A stretch of DNA of 64,000 nt from Nemertoderma westbladi (GCA_032718475.1 JAUCBJ010008183.1:1-64000); one strand, 5' to 3'; shown: positions 22,540 through 33,936, counted from the first letter of the stretch. A program made the numbers and translations. The notes: generated by a model not told the origin, from the letters alone.

Positions 22540-24882
22540 ATGCACACTGTAACTTCCCCCTTCCCACAAATATCCACTGTTGAATTAATTTGAAGCGATA
22601 TAATAAATACAAAATTGTGCGAGTTTTTAATTGTGTGGTCCAATTGTGATTTGATTTCTATTTATTATTTAAAGTGCATTTAATATCACACTGGTTTTTA
22701 GAATATTATACTATACAACCTTATGTTTTATTAATTTACCCAATCGAAGCCTCATAAGGGCCGGTTATTTGTACGCATATCCCCTAATGCGCTCAGTAAG
22801 GTTCAAACAACATATTAATATGAAAATAAAGTATCTGCAAAGAAAAGAACCCAATACTATATAATTTGACCTTATTAAAAAATTTGCACTTTTGCACACT
22901 TATTTGTACAAATGCACTTTAGCAGATCGTAATGGTGGCTCTTATTTAACAAACTTATGTTTATCCTCTACCGATCTACGATGGTGTATGATCAAGTGTC
23001 AGTCGCTAAAAGTGTCAAAAATCCAATTTAATAAATCTGGATTTGCGATTTTGGACCATATTCATGGACATTTTTAAGTCACTTTATAGACATAAAAAGT
23101 TAAACAAATGTTACGATTATAGTTAGAAATCATTCCAAACTACATTTTAATCCAAAAAATAATATTCTACGATGAATAGAACTGGAAATAACAGTGTTTG
23201 AAATATCGAAAAAATGTTCACTATTTAAGTGCATTTTGCACTAAGTGCACATGCGTCTTTTCCCAAGTTGTATCCTATTCCACACACTACAATCTATCCT
23301 CTATCCAATGAAAAAAGTTTCAGATTAAACGGCCCTGTAGAACCCAAGTTATTTATGTTTAAAAATAGTCACTCGAAAATTTCAAATTCTCTTGGTCACA
23401 TAGTCTAGTGGTTATCAATCACGTTAATGAAACCTAAGTTCGCGGGTTCGAAATCCAATATTGACCTGACCATTCTTAATTTTTTTGCAAAAAAAAATAT
23501 TTTTATTTTTTCACTAAAATCGCTCTAACTTCGGTTCTGGTGGTCCAAATTCAATAAAATTGGTATATTCTTTGCCGTAATTTTTTTCTTAATCTTTTGA
23601 GAAGGGGTTATTTTTCGCCCCAAAAAAATTAAAAAAAGGTCCAAAATAACGCGATAATTTTCGACCCTTAAAATTCGTAATTTTAATTATATATGTTAAG
23701 ATAAAAGATAGCGGAGTTAATTTGATACTTTTTACAGGTACTTTTGGCGCAATACGCTAAATTATAATGGAATAGCGATTTGTTAAAAAAAAAAATTTTC
23801 GTCCCTTTTTATAAATATTATATTTCACACGATTGCCTGCCGCTCCAGTTTTATAATACCTCCGGCGCTGTGATTAACGCTGTTAGATAGATAATTTAAC
23901 GCACTATAAGTAAACAAGTAAACAAATCTCCCGTAAGTTAAGTAGTTTTCGAGCTAGACGATTTCCCGCGAAGCAAGTTTGAAGCGCGAAATTATAATTT
24001 TGGCCCTCATTTTTTTAATATCATCCTTGGAGCAAAACCGATAGCATATTTGAATTCCCCGTATGGATATTGACTGTATAGAATGTACCTTAACCAACTA
24101 AAGTTAAAAATAAAAAATTATTCGATAAAAACTACTTTACAAATTCTGGCCCTTCTTGGCCCCTATTGCCGACATATTTTTTGTACCCCCATTCGATAGG
24201 AACGTAGCCCCAATGGTCTTCTACGAGTTTCATAAAAGAATTAGTGGATTCCTACCCGCGTTGTCGAATTAAACATTTCGGAAATAAGTTTTCCAAAAAA
24301 GACGGACAAAAACGTACAAATTTACAGCCCCTTTTTCCACCCGAAATTTTAATAAATATCTTACCCCCATTCGATACGAAGGTAGTACCACTCTTCCCCT
24401 TTCCAACCGCGTTACTTTCGTCCCCGTACGATTAATATTAGCCGAGTTATAGCGGATCCCGCAAAGTCATTTTGTCCGTTTTTTCAACTTTGACGGACAT
24501 TTTCGGAAAAAAGGCGTGGTAATCTTTTTTGAAAAAAAAAACGAATTCACTAATTAATCCCTTCTATCGTATCCCGGCGTCGGCTAAGCAATAACCTAGG
24601 GTTTTTTCGAGCCACTGTAGAGCGCCTTTCAAAAAAATTTTAAAATTGTCGAAAAAATTACGGATTTTTGTCCGCCGTGTCCGTCGAAGGGTTAGATTTA
24701 ATAATGTTAGAGTTGCTAATATCTTAGAATTCCGAGCCGCTCCCCTGGTGAGAAAATAAAAAAATTTGGTCTGTTCCTTCATCGAAAAGTCCCCAGAATC
24801 CCAAGTTAACCTATATAGTTAGCGATGGCCTGCGGCTTTAGGAGCGGCCGCGGTATTCACCTCCCTCATAGCGGCCGCGGCG
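22540..24882. other. AT-rich intergenic DNA
   Basis: No gene recognised. Contains the tRNA-like relic at 23.4 kb and a GC-rich 24,840-24,880 patch in which AGCGGCCGCGG occurs twice just before the Gag-like pseudogene. Confidence 0.45.
23397..23468 (+). other. tRNA-like relic
   Basis: TAGTCTAGTGGTTATCA (A box) and GCGGGTTCGAAATCC (B box) lie at tRNA spacing. The acceptor and anticodon stems pair poorly. Probably a tRNA pseudogene or SINE head rather than an active gene. Confidence 0.4.
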
Positions 24883-26612
24883 GTGTTGCGTCAAATGGAG
24901 AAATATTTATCCCACATAGCACAGAGGTATATTGGACATCCTCAGGGATTAGAGGAGTTATGGAGATTATTACATGACAGATATGGAGATGAAGCTTCGA
25001 TAGCCCAATATCTATATCAGAAGCTAGTTAACCGTAAACGTGTAATGACTACAGAAATAGTTAAATTTGTTGACGAGATTAAGGAGATTTGTAGACAGTT
25101 GGATTGGTTAGATAAACACGAATATTATCATACCCCCATTGTCGTTGGTATGATTTCTGCAGCCCTATCTAAGGGTAGTGTTTCTATACTATGGGATCAT
25201 AATGTATTAAAAGCCAAACTTCGTGGTAAACCAGCTTTGGGTATGAAAGAATTCTTAGAATATCTAGACTATGAATTCCCATTGCTGATGATCACACAAT
25301 GGTGCGAGTGTTACATAGATCCAAAATCCGATAAAACACCCCCAATTAATGGTCGGTATCGAGTCTATCAAATTGATTTGTCCACCTGTATGGAGGAATC
25401 CGAAGAAAGTGAAAACTCATACCACATCTCGGATAGCCAGAAAGGCAGCAACCAACAGCGTATTGGCCCGAGATCTCCTTCACCTGGACGTAAAGGTCAA
25501 CTGGATAGACAATCTCAGCAACTCAGCAAACACAACAATTGGAAATAAACAACTAAAACTGATCAGTGAATCAGCAACTTATAACGCTGGTTGTTTATTA
25601 TGAGGTAAAGAGTCCCATAGGCACCCGCAGTGTCCAGACTTCATTAAAATGTATTTGGAGAAACGAATAGAAACTGTCACCTCTTTAAAAGTGTGTTTCC
25701 TATGCTTGTGCGCATGACATAATAGAAGTAAGTGTTATTTATGGGATACCTACAAATGTGTCAAGTGTAATGGAAAACATCACTAACTATTGCATCAAAA
25801 GGATATAGACCCCATATGGAAATAAAGGTTCAATTTACTGATGATTCCCCTTATGATATGACGGGAAGTTCTGAACAGGAATTCTGTATGGACGAGTTCT
25901 CCATGGATCAGGAAAGTTGCAACAATGTAGTGGTCTGTAAAGCCATCACGTATGAGCTACCATTACCCCAAAAACAAACTATAGATAGTCATATATCATT
26001 AAAGACATCTGACCCAAAATCGCTTGGTGTTAAAGAATTCCCCATTTCGCAAGTTCGACTACACTACAACAACCCATAGTATCATCGTAAACACCCTGAT
26101 GGATACAGGAAGTTCTGGATATTACATTTACTTCTTGAGTTATTTAGCAAGGCAGCTGGACATCCAATGAAATTAAATCTATATGGTGTAATGCAAGTCT
26201 GGCAATCAGTTATACAAACTCGTTATTACAAATTTTCTGATCCCGGTGATATATATGAAATATGTAAATTTAATGACTTCAAAGTGGTTGCGATTAAGAA
26301 CATTACAGAGAGTCAAGCACCTGTGTATAATTGGGACAATGATGACTTTGTGAAACGTAACAACATCCCTCAATATGAACTCAATCAACCCGGAGTTCAA
26401 TTATTAATCAGCCAGAATGCGCCAGACGCCCTGGAAATTTTGGAAAAACTTCCTAGTTCACCTCTGCCTTTAACCACATACGATGGCAGAACCAGAATCG
26501 GTTGGTTCTGCACTGGCCGATTGATAAAGTCTTTGAATGAAAGAATGACGAGTGAAAACATATTGACCAACTATATAAATTTTCCATACTTCAAAATTGG
26601 GAATCGATTTTG
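24883..26612 (+). pseudogene. Decayed Gag-protease of a BEL/Pao-like element related to the left-edge Gag
   Basis: The open block 24,883-25,548 shares the DUF1759-type core of the 1-3,169 Gag in the same order (RYIGHPQGLEELW, KEICRQLDW, KEFLEYLDYEF). It starts mid-domain. About 25,585-25,800 still shows a zinc-knuckle region (HPQCPDF, VCFLCLC, CVKCNGKHH) across two stops. An aspartic protease motif DTGS follows at 26,102-26,113 and is cut by a TGA shortly after. 26,167-26,612 reads as the rest of the DUF1758-type protease (GVQLLISQNAPDALEIL, TRIGWFCTGRL). RT and everything downstream are missing; Harbinger sequence abuts at about 26.73 kb. Frameshifts and stops make it non-functional. Confidence 0.8.
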
Positions 26613-26739
26613 AAAATGGCATACAAAAGGGGATTCTACTTGGAGACGAGAGGATATGCTTGTCGTCCTTTTCTTTCCACACCCCTCATGAATCCACAAC
26701 AACCAGCAGAAATCAAATATAATAAAGCTTAAACTGCAC

Positions 26740-26992
26740 GCAGCATAATCAAGCAAGACGATTTGAAGAACGAAGAAACGTTTTCACTGCTTACATGGTG
26801 AAATTCGCTATGAACCAGTGCCATGTCATTGCTACTTGTATCATTCTTCATAACTTTGCGATCATGTTTAATGAAGATGAACTGCTCGAACCTTTGCCAA
26901 CAGAAGCAAACCAGCTGGAACCCGCTGTTTCTACCGATGACAATGATGGACAAACGTACAGGCGACATATTATTAACAGTTACTTTATGTAA
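26740..26992 (+). pseudogene. PIF/Harbinger transposase, C-terminal fragment
   Basis: ATCIILHNFAIMFNEDE matches the conserved end of Harbinger (HARBI1-type, DDE_Tnp_4) transposases, where an LHN motif follows the last catalytic helix. The frame is open from about 26,740 to TAA at 26,990-26,992. The catalytic core is missing, lost at the junction with the upstream BEL relic. The Myb-like partner gene lies convergently at 27,482-28,190, as is usual for these two-gene transposons. Confidence 0.75.
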
Positions 26993-27409
26993 ATATTTTT
27001 AAACAAAAATATTAAATATTTTGTAAATATTTTTATTTGGATATGATATGTAGTATTTAAAGTATATACAGTAGAATGAAATACAAATTTAACAAAGTTA
27101 CAAATTTTAATAAGAGAGAATGGAATCTTTTGATTGCACTATTTAAAATATACAGAAACTAACTAAATACCGTAGAAAGGCACTGATGCAACCTACACAT
27201 ACTGTACACTGTATTACACAGTTAAACAGACTGTGCCAGCTATTGACTCGATGAAGCCATTCTGGAAAGACAACTAGTAGGCCTAAATCAGTATTGAGTA
27301 TACTGGATTTCATTGTACTGCAGCCGGCGCAGCGTAATGTTTGGCTGGTAAGAAAGTTCTTCTAAGATTTCGGGCGGTGGTTGTGGAATTGGAATGCCAT
27401 CCCACTGCA

Positions 27410-27473
27410 TTAAAACAATAAAATAGGACATGGGGTCTATTCCTATGTCCTATGTCCTATTTTATTGTTTTAA
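27410..27473. terminator. 22-bp inverted repeat with poly(A) signals on both strands
   Basis: The arms 27,410-27,431 and 27,452-27,473 are exact reverse complements, and each reads AATAAA on one strand or the other. They lie between the convergent transposase and Myb-like genes, so one structure could serve both 3' ends. The element is flanked by ATCCCACTGCATT at about 27,399 and again near 27,522. Confidence 0.6.
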
Positions 27474-27481
27474 TATTAATA

Positions 27482-28190
27482 TTACAATCCCTCTAAAGTC
27501 GTGGTTGTCAACATCATATAATCCCACTGCATTTCATACAGTAGTTTGGCAATTTCTAACTTCAATTTGTATTGTTCTAACAATTCCTTTTCACGTTGCT
27601 GCATGAAAGTTTCGCATTGCAGAATTAGTGTTTCCTTTTGTAATTTATAAAGTTCCTCCACTGGTCTTTGCAGCCTACGTTTTTTAATCGTTTCTGAATC
27701 AGGCATGCTTGATGGGCGAGACAAAGGCTTTTCGGCTCGCAAATACGTTTCCTTACCACCTTCAGCAGAGTTCACAGAACTCACTTCCACTTCGATTGGA
27801 ACTGTGGCACCCATCCCTGACTCCATGCTCAAACCGATTCCCGCAAGCACCGGTGATTCGGCACCGATTATTTCAACCATTTTTAAAATGGCTGCACTAT
27901 CCGGCGGATTTGGGAGCGGGCCACCCCCGGTCTTATGTTGGTGCCACTCTGCACGGATCTGGTTTCCTCTGCACGGAAGTGGTGTCGAATTTCTTTGTTG
28001 CTTTACTGTTAAACTCGTCAACAAGTTTTTGCTTCCTTTCCGTCTTAACCTTCTGTGTAATTGCAGAGTTGACTTTAGAAATCAAAATAGAGTGATATTT
28101 TTCATAAGTTTTGGCTAGCTCATATTCGTCTTTTGCATACCAAGTAATCCTCGCTTTCTTATTTTCTGACTCGATCCTTGCTGTAGCCAT
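27482..28190 (-). pseudogene. Myb/SANT-like DNA-binding protein of a Harbinger element, one frameshift
   Basis: ATG at 28,190 opens a Myb/SANT-like domain (ARITWYAKDEYELAKTYEKY, then QKVKTERKQKLVDEFNSK). Near 27,960 the frame shifts into a second open block (28,024-27,482) with KTGGGPLPNPPDSA and a C-terminal coiled coil rich in Lys/Glu/Leu, the order seen in NAIF1-like Harbinger accessory proteins. In the family this protein binds transposon ends and carries the transposase to the nucleus. An alternative Pro-rich C-terminus (MQWDGIPIPQPPPEIL) is encoded further on at 27,410-27,290, suggesting the tail was displaced by an insertion or is reached by splicing. Confidence 0.7.
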
Positions 28191-28230
28191 TTTCTAAGAA
28201 TCCAAGAATGGAACCGCACACAATATTGCA

Positions 28231-28990
28231 TGTGGGATTATTTCACTATTAGGTAGATATTTGCAATCAGTACTACGTAAAAACTTTCAAAATTCCAACA
28301 TATTAGCCTTGATTTGCAGTTTATTGAAATATGCATATCACCTACATTAGTTATAATTTGGCTTGGGTTTCTATTGGTGCAGTGGTCGAGTAGGTTAAGG
28401 CGCAGGTTACATTCTAAATAGGTCAAGAGTTCGAGTCTGGGTCGGTAAAATTTATATTTTGTGCTATTTAATTTTCGGTTTCATTAAGTTAGATAAGCCA
28501 ATGGGGTGCATACAACACGTGGACAGATGGGTTGGGCCAATCATAGGGCACTTGATAATTTATTGATCCAAGAATCGAGCTCGTAGAATGTAGTAGAATG
28601 TTCTAGTGAATCCCATGCTTAGGATTTGCTATATAAGGCGCCGTTCGCCCTTCGGTTATCACTTACCTCTTGTCTAACACTCTCCTATATCTTACTAGTT
28701 GACTTAACTTTCTATTTAGTTTAATTCGCTTTGTCACTTCTTGTTATTTGTAAAGTTTAGTTTAATTCGATAAGACTTTGTCATTTTATGTTAAAATATA
28801 CTGCAAACTCAGAACATGTAGTTTTAACGTATCCATCTTGAACAGCCAAACGCTTCGGGGAATGGCTGCCTAAACCGTTAGCTCACTGCAACGCAAGGGG
28901 TAGGGATGTCCACGACGCATAAAGGAGCCCACACTATCTTCGCCCATGGCCATTTGGAAGCATGCCTCATTGCCTGAGAGTGCCCACACC
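28231..28990 (+). mobile_element. 5' LTR of the old plus-strand BEL/Pao element
   Basis: Starts TGTGGGATTATTTCACTA directly after unrelated DNA and is collinear with 7,099-7,770. It contains TATATAAGG at 28,630-28,638 with a TTCGCCC start-like region 10-15 bases downstream. The same start sequence occurs at 49,438 behind a polypurine tract. It ends near CACCA at about 28,990, where reverse transcriptase sequence begins at once, so leader, Gag and protease have been deleted. Confidence 0.7.
28371..28447 (+). other. tRNA-like segment inside the LTR
   Basis: GTGCAGTGGTCGAGTAGGTTAAGGC closely resembles the D-arm half of a Ser/Leu tRNA and AGAGTTCGAGTCTGGG a T arm. It corresponds to 7,233-7,309 in the other LTR and is the better preserved of the two. 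Confidence 0.55.
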
Positions 28991-29601
28991 AGAGGAAAGT
29001 AAGGAGTTGATGGACGGGCCGAATATGAACAATTACCTCATGGGAGTCCTGATGTGTTTCAGACAATGCAAGGTGGCCTTCACTTGAGACATAGAGGCCA
29101 TGTTCCACCAGGTTAAGGCTTTGGAGTGGGACAGGGACAGGTTAAGGTTTCTTTGGTACCCGGGTGGAAATTTGGACCTTCCGCCAGAAAATTCCAAATG
29201 CAGGTAAGAGTTTTCAGAGCCTGGGACAGCCCCAACTGTACCATGTACACCCTGAAGCAGACAGCGTAAGACCGACGCGACAAATTTGACCCAGACGTAC
29301 TTGAAGTCAGTCTACGTCAGACATCACTACAATGCCTTTGAAATATATGACAGTAACTCAGGGAGAGCTCAAAGCCGGGACGATATCTACCGACATCATC
29401 AGTCTAGTCCAGCACAAACTAGAGGCCAACTTGAAAGTCACGTATTGGACCGACGCAACATTAGTGCTTTGGTACATCAATAATGGGACGTTTCAGTTCA
29501 AGACTTTCGTAGCCAACAGACGGGCCGAAATACTAGATAGGTCGCTCAAACAGGACTGGCGTCACTGCCCAGGGAAACTGAACCCGGCTGACATCGCATA
29601 A
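28990..29601 (+). pseudogene. BEL/Pao reverse transcriptase fragment fused to RNase H
   Basis: From 28,996 the frame reads DGPNMNNYLMGVLMCFRQC, then DIEAMFHQVK and DRDRLRFLWYPGG, the core RT block of Pao elements. One TGA at about 29,078 and a frameshift around the VFGA-type motif near 29,215 interrupt it. The YVDD palm is deleted; after about 29,300 the sequence enters the RNase H-like block (VTYWTDATLVLWYIN, FVANRRAEILDR, CPGKLNPADIA) ending at TAA 29,599-29,601. Together with the downstream integrase it is the pol remnant of the element whose LTR lies immediately upstream. Confidence 0.8.
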
Positions 29602-29818
29602 CGGGGAATGTTACCCATAGACTTTTGTAAACCAGACATTAAGTCCTTCTGGTTTAAAGGACCCGACTTCCTACAATGACCATCGGATGAATGGCCGCTG
29701 CTATTCGACGCGACATCAAACACCATACCAGAAGGTGCCGAGATAAAAATCGACACTGTTGTTGAAGGCAAAATCCAGTACCAAGGTCAAAGGGAAACAA
29801 GGACGAGTAAAATCTAAT

Positions 29819-30215
29819 GACCTGGACATTCGACCAGACATTGTGCCAGATGTCTCACCATAAATTCTACCAGACGTTTCAACGAATCTTTCGCTGGATG
29901 TTCCGCAGACATTTTACCAGACATTTCGCCAGATTGTTTACCAGACGATTCGCCAGATTATTCAACAGACTGTCCACCAGATTATTCTCCAGATTCTTCT
30001 CCAGACTGTTTTCTGGATCTTTCGACTGATTGTCTATCAGACATTTCGCTGGATATACCACCAAATTTAGACCAGACTGCCAGATGTTACGCCAGACTTT
30101 CAACTGGACGTACGACAGAAGATTTCGCGATGTGCTTCACCAGATGTCTCACCAGACTGTTCGCCAGATGTCTCACGAGACTGTCTACCAGACCATTTAC
30201 CAGACTTTCTACCAG
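29819..30215 (+). repeat. 12-bp minisatellite inside BEL pol, between RNase H and integrase
   Basis: About 30 imperfect copies of CCAGACATTTCG. In the frame of the surrounding pol this repeats a Pro-Asp-(Ile/Val/Leu)-Ser tetrapeptide (SADILPDISPDCLPDDSPDY can be read near 29,906). Two stops and one-base slips have since accumulated. It lies in the acidic linker that separates RNase H from integrase in this family. Confidence 0.75.
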
Positions 30216-30253
30216 AAAGTAATGACACATACTATGACGCTGCAATTGTCCCA

Positions 30254-31656
30254 TTGGAGTGGACGAGTATAAACCCATTAGGTATTACCAACTTACCTAC
30301 TTTGACTTCCTTGAGTCACCATGACAACGGTGTGGCAACAGGTATTGCAAGTATGGGTCGTGCCCATCAAAACGTAAATAAAGGTATCACGCTCCGCTCA
30401 AGGAAAATACCCGACTTACAGCCTACGGTGAAACGTGTGACTAAGGGTAGTAGACTTACAAGTCCACATGAGCACACTGACCCCGTAAAGTCGAAACCAT
30501 TACTACAAGTCAGCCCATTGAATGCTGATGGTAAAGGTAAGACCATGGATACTAAGGTACTTAAAGACTTAGACAAACCCATTGCACAAAGGGAGACACT
30601 CACCGGAAGGCCCGTGGGCCTACCAAGTCCAAACAAGTAACCACACCATACATATACCATACCTGATGACATCACCAACACTTACGTTGACCATATAGTT
30701 AACTTGATACGATCATGGACGGACGCTTGCCACAAGTTGGCATGGCTCAAACGTTTGAGACAATATGACAAAGGCAAACGCGACTTTCCATGGAGACTAA
30801 TCTTGGCCAAAGTTGATGGCTGTGAGAGCTGGGAGATTGATATAATTAAACATTATCAATTGCGATATTTCGCATGAGAGTTCACAGCGATCATTCAAGG
30901 TAAACAGATAAAGTATTCACCGATACTGAGTTGGAGTCCAATAATATACAAGGGCTTGCTTTGTCACAAGTCCAGACTCGAAAACATCGACTTTGCTATT
31001 GACTTTAGGTATCCTATCATCATACCATGAGTTACAGCGCGCTTTGATCCTGGTCACACATGTACAAATCAAACACATAGGTAGACATCACTGTTTATCA
31101 CATTTACGCTCGAGGTTTGTACTGATTAGACCTAGTAAGGCATTGAGTTCAGTAACGTGCATCTGTATTATCTTCAAGAAGGTGCATGCGAGGATAGGAC
31201 ACCAAGAAATGAATTGAACTACCATTAGCTAGATTACAGACTTTTAGACCCCCATTTACAGAGACGGGGATAGACTGTTTTAGACCGATAAATGCAAAAC
31301 GTGGATGCATACAGGTTAAACATTGGGGACTGATTTTTACCTGCATGGCCAGTAGAGCAGTTCATATTGAACGCGTAACAGATCTAACCACCATCGCCTT
31401 TATCCTAGCCTTACGGCGATTTATCGCTAGACGCGGATTGGTAAAATCCAAACACTGCGACCAAGGGACCAACTTTGTGGGTGGGAGGAACGAAATCTCC
31501 AGAGCCTTAAAGAAATTGGATCAAAATCAAATCTCCGACGAACTACGTCCCCATAAGATAGTCTGGAACTTTAACACTTCCGACAGTCTGTGGAGAGGCG
31601 GAGTTTGGGAAAGATTGATTGGATCTATCACGACGGCAATGAGCGGCAATGCTTGA
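30254..31656 (+). pseudogene. BEL/Pao linker and integrase, decayed
   Basis: 30,254-30,640 is an open linker without known motifs. From about 30,700 the frame shows the family's pre-integrase region (YDKGKRDFPW, SWEIDIIKHYQLRYF) with several stops, then a degraded zinc-binding part, then the integrase core at about 31,240-31,656: PPFTETGIDCF (first Asp), HWGLIFTCMASRAVHIE, LALRRFIARRGLVKSKHC, DQGTNFVGG (second Asp), and WRGGVWERLIGS (Glu). All three catalytic acids are still recognisable. The C-terminal domain is missing after TGA at about 31,656. Integrase would insert the DNA copy into the genome; this copy cannot be made. Confidence 0.8.
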
Positions 31657-31689
31657 GGAGACTAGAAACGAGATGGGAGATTACAAATC

Positions 31690-32389
31690 TCCACGTAAAT
31701 ATCATAAGTAGTGATGTGGGACCCTTGATGGTCACCACGTAGTCCCACCATATTCCTGTACACTGTAGGTTAAAGACAGCGGTGGAATTACATTTTTTTT
31801 TATATGTGAACATTGAGGGTAGTACCCTTATGTATCATATAGGAGCGGGTTTGTGTTTACAGAAGGAATGGAATTCCACCCTCAAGTGAGACAATTTTCA
31901 AAAATTTAAGATAATCCATTTGGATTTAAAATTTTTAAGAAAAATGATTCTCCAGTGGACAGATTCTAGGATATGGTCGGATGGAACCAAAATTAGGGGG
32001 GACAAGAGCGGATGGAAGGCTTGCGAGCCTACTGATATTTTTTAGAAAATAAAATCAGCCTTATTCTAATAATTGTGTCTATTATTATATTTTACTCTGA
32101 CTAATTCTCGATTGCTTTATTTTTTGGGAAGTATTTTGGGATTAAAAAGTGAGTATTTATACTCACGGCTAGTTTTCCCGAAATCGTTTTTTATCAGCAC
32201 ATTTTTTGGATTAGGAGCCAGTGCGAAATCACGCGGAACCCTAAATCTTAGGCAAATGGGTAGGGATTTAGAGCAAAGTTGAGCCAAAAGCTGACAAAAC
32301 TCTAAGTCTCCTCACATCTAACCTCTGTTTGTGCTTCCTCTAGTAGAATGCAACAGTATAGATAAGCGTAACGATACATATCGGATATA
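31690..32389. other. Spacer between integrase and accessory frame of the plus-strand element
   Basis: No gene recognised. The palindromic unit GGAAGGCTTGCGAGCCTAC lies at 32,014-32,032 and is shared with 33,170 and with 48.9-49.0 kb. Confidence 0.45.
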
Positions 32390-33376
32390 TACGTGTAAAA
32401 TAGCAGAGAGGATCCACAAGGAACAACGACAGGGATTTACTCAGGAACAGGAGCACCAGGCACCGTTCAACCAATATGGGGCCAAGAACTTTTGCGTGTT
32501 CGGAGTCGAGAGCAAGGCAAGGAGTACAGCCAAGCTTGCAAAGTCAAAGGCGGATCCAAACAATACGTGACAGCAACAAAACGCTTAGAATAAGAGAACG
32601 GAGGAGTTACACGCGGAGTTTAACGTGTTATACCCCTACGATGCATTGTGTAACGCCAGTGACATATGCGAGGACCCTGATACAGAGATACGCCAATTAT
32701 ATCACATGCTGCAATATTAGACAGCGAGTGAGCCCTTGCCTGCAGCTAAGGACGAATTCGACGGGATGTACCTGTATAGATCGCTCGAGGACCAGATCCG
32801 GAGACTAAGGAAGCGTTCTCCATTTATAAACTCTTCTATAAATGTAGAGAATGTATGCGTGCACAAGACAACGCGATCCCCATGTGTTTGAATCCAGAGA
32901 ACCCCGGGCCGATATTAGCGCAATGCCCAAACCACCAAAGTCTGCGTTATCAAGAAGGTGGATACCCCTTGAAGAATCCATATCAGTGGGTTAAGATGAG
33001 TGGACCGAACACGGACGAGATTGTGATTTACGAACCCAAACTAGTCAAACCCGACATCTAGAGTATGATAATAGACGAGTCCAATAAGTCGACAAAGGAG
33101 AAGAGGGAAGTTCTTAGCCTATATAGGGCATACAAGGCGTACGAGAAAGGCGAGATCGAGGATCGAGGTGGAAGGCTCGCAAGCCTACCATTCTATTGCA
33201 TATCCCATGACCAAATCGAACCCAAGGAAATGACACCCGAACTCTTCAATAGCATTACCTTTGCTCAATGTTTGTTGCAGAGATGTGATGGGTTCAAGGG
33301 ATCCCGACCGGTTTGTCGAACTACACGTCACCGTGATATTGAGAATAATGGGAAAAGTTTGTTGTTATCTCTTTGA
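32390..33376 (+). pseudogene. Unrecognised accessory ORF of the plus-strand BEL element, broken
   Basis: Two frames joined by a shift near 32,815 give a charged protein: LYPYDALCNASDICEDPDTE, then SLEDQIRRLRKRS, then a Cys-rich stretch (CRECMR, MCLNPENPGPILAQCPNH), and after a stop at 33,059-33,061 a second charged block to TGA 33,374-33,376. I do not recognise a family. Its position after integrase and before the exonuclease-like frame on the other side of the nested insertion suggests a third-gene product of the element, perhaps the N-terminal part of that same ORF. The Cys pattern hints at metal binding only. Confidence 0.45.
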
Positions 33377-33469
33377 TCCTTTAGTAATTAATATCAATGA
33401 AATGAATAGTCAATGATAGCACAGTTGTGATGGATAATATATGTGTATTGTATACCGGTAGGTAGGATA

Positions 33470-33520
33470 TCGGTGGTGGTGACGGTAACAGTGACGGTGA
33501 CGGTGACGGTGACGGTGAAA
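33470..33520. repeat. GACGGT hexanucleotide microsatellite
   Basis: About six copies of (GTGACG)n just left of the nested minus-strand BEL element; slippage here may have obscured the left target-site duplication. Confidence 0.85.
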
Positions 33521-33543
33521 AACATCACTGGTCTGCACTGAAC

Positions 33544-33897
33544 TGAATGACTGAGTAAACTGAATTGCTACCTCAGCATATTGGTAATATATCTAATCAT
33601 TCCTACATTACTCTGGCCTTTGTCCAGTGGATGCTTTTCCCCGCTCCTTATTGGTTAATAACCTACTTCAAGCCTCTCACCTCTGTGGGAGTACTTTCCC
33701 CCCCTGTTGGTTATTTGCCCTCTCGAGGTGGTTTGACCTCTAACCTCCCTTTGTGTGGCTTTTGGGGTGTGCGTTGTCCCCGTTATTGGGTGTGATACGA
33801 GATTGGTTGTTATCAATCTCGTATCTCCAATATTGCTGAAAAGGGCGCCACTTCCCAACTCTATGGGGGCAATGAGGCGGAATTGAATCCGCTCACA
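33544..33897 (-). mobile_element. 3' LTR of the minus-strand BEL element
   Basis: About 97% identical by eye to 42,303-42,659. Contains the 12-bp hairpin at 33,794-33,825. The minus-strand start TGTGAGCGGATTC directly follows the polypurine tract. Confidence 0.88.
33794..33825. repeat. 12-bp perfect hairpin within the LTR
   Basis: GATACGAGATTG and its exact complement CAATCTCGTATC surround an 8-base loop; the second LTR has the same structure at 42,556-42,587. Conserved in both copies, so possibly an RNA structure for 3' end formation or strand transfer. Confidence 0.85.
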
Positions 33898-33936
33898 CTC
33901 CCCCCCCATGCTATCTTCCCGGTGAGAAGATAGCAT
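33898..33936 (-). promoter_or_regulatory. Polypurine tract and adjacent 11-bp hairpin
   Basis: The minus strand reads GGGGGGGGAG at 33,907-33,898 immediately before the LTR start, the position of the plus-strand primer. Next to it ATGCTATCTTC (33,908-33,918) pairs with GAAGATAGCAT (33,926-33,936). Confidence 0.75.

Noticed and set aside
13982-23468. Functional tRNA genes at 13.98 and 23.40 kb
   Set aside because: A and B boxes are present but acceptor and anticodon stems do not pair and terminators are missing.
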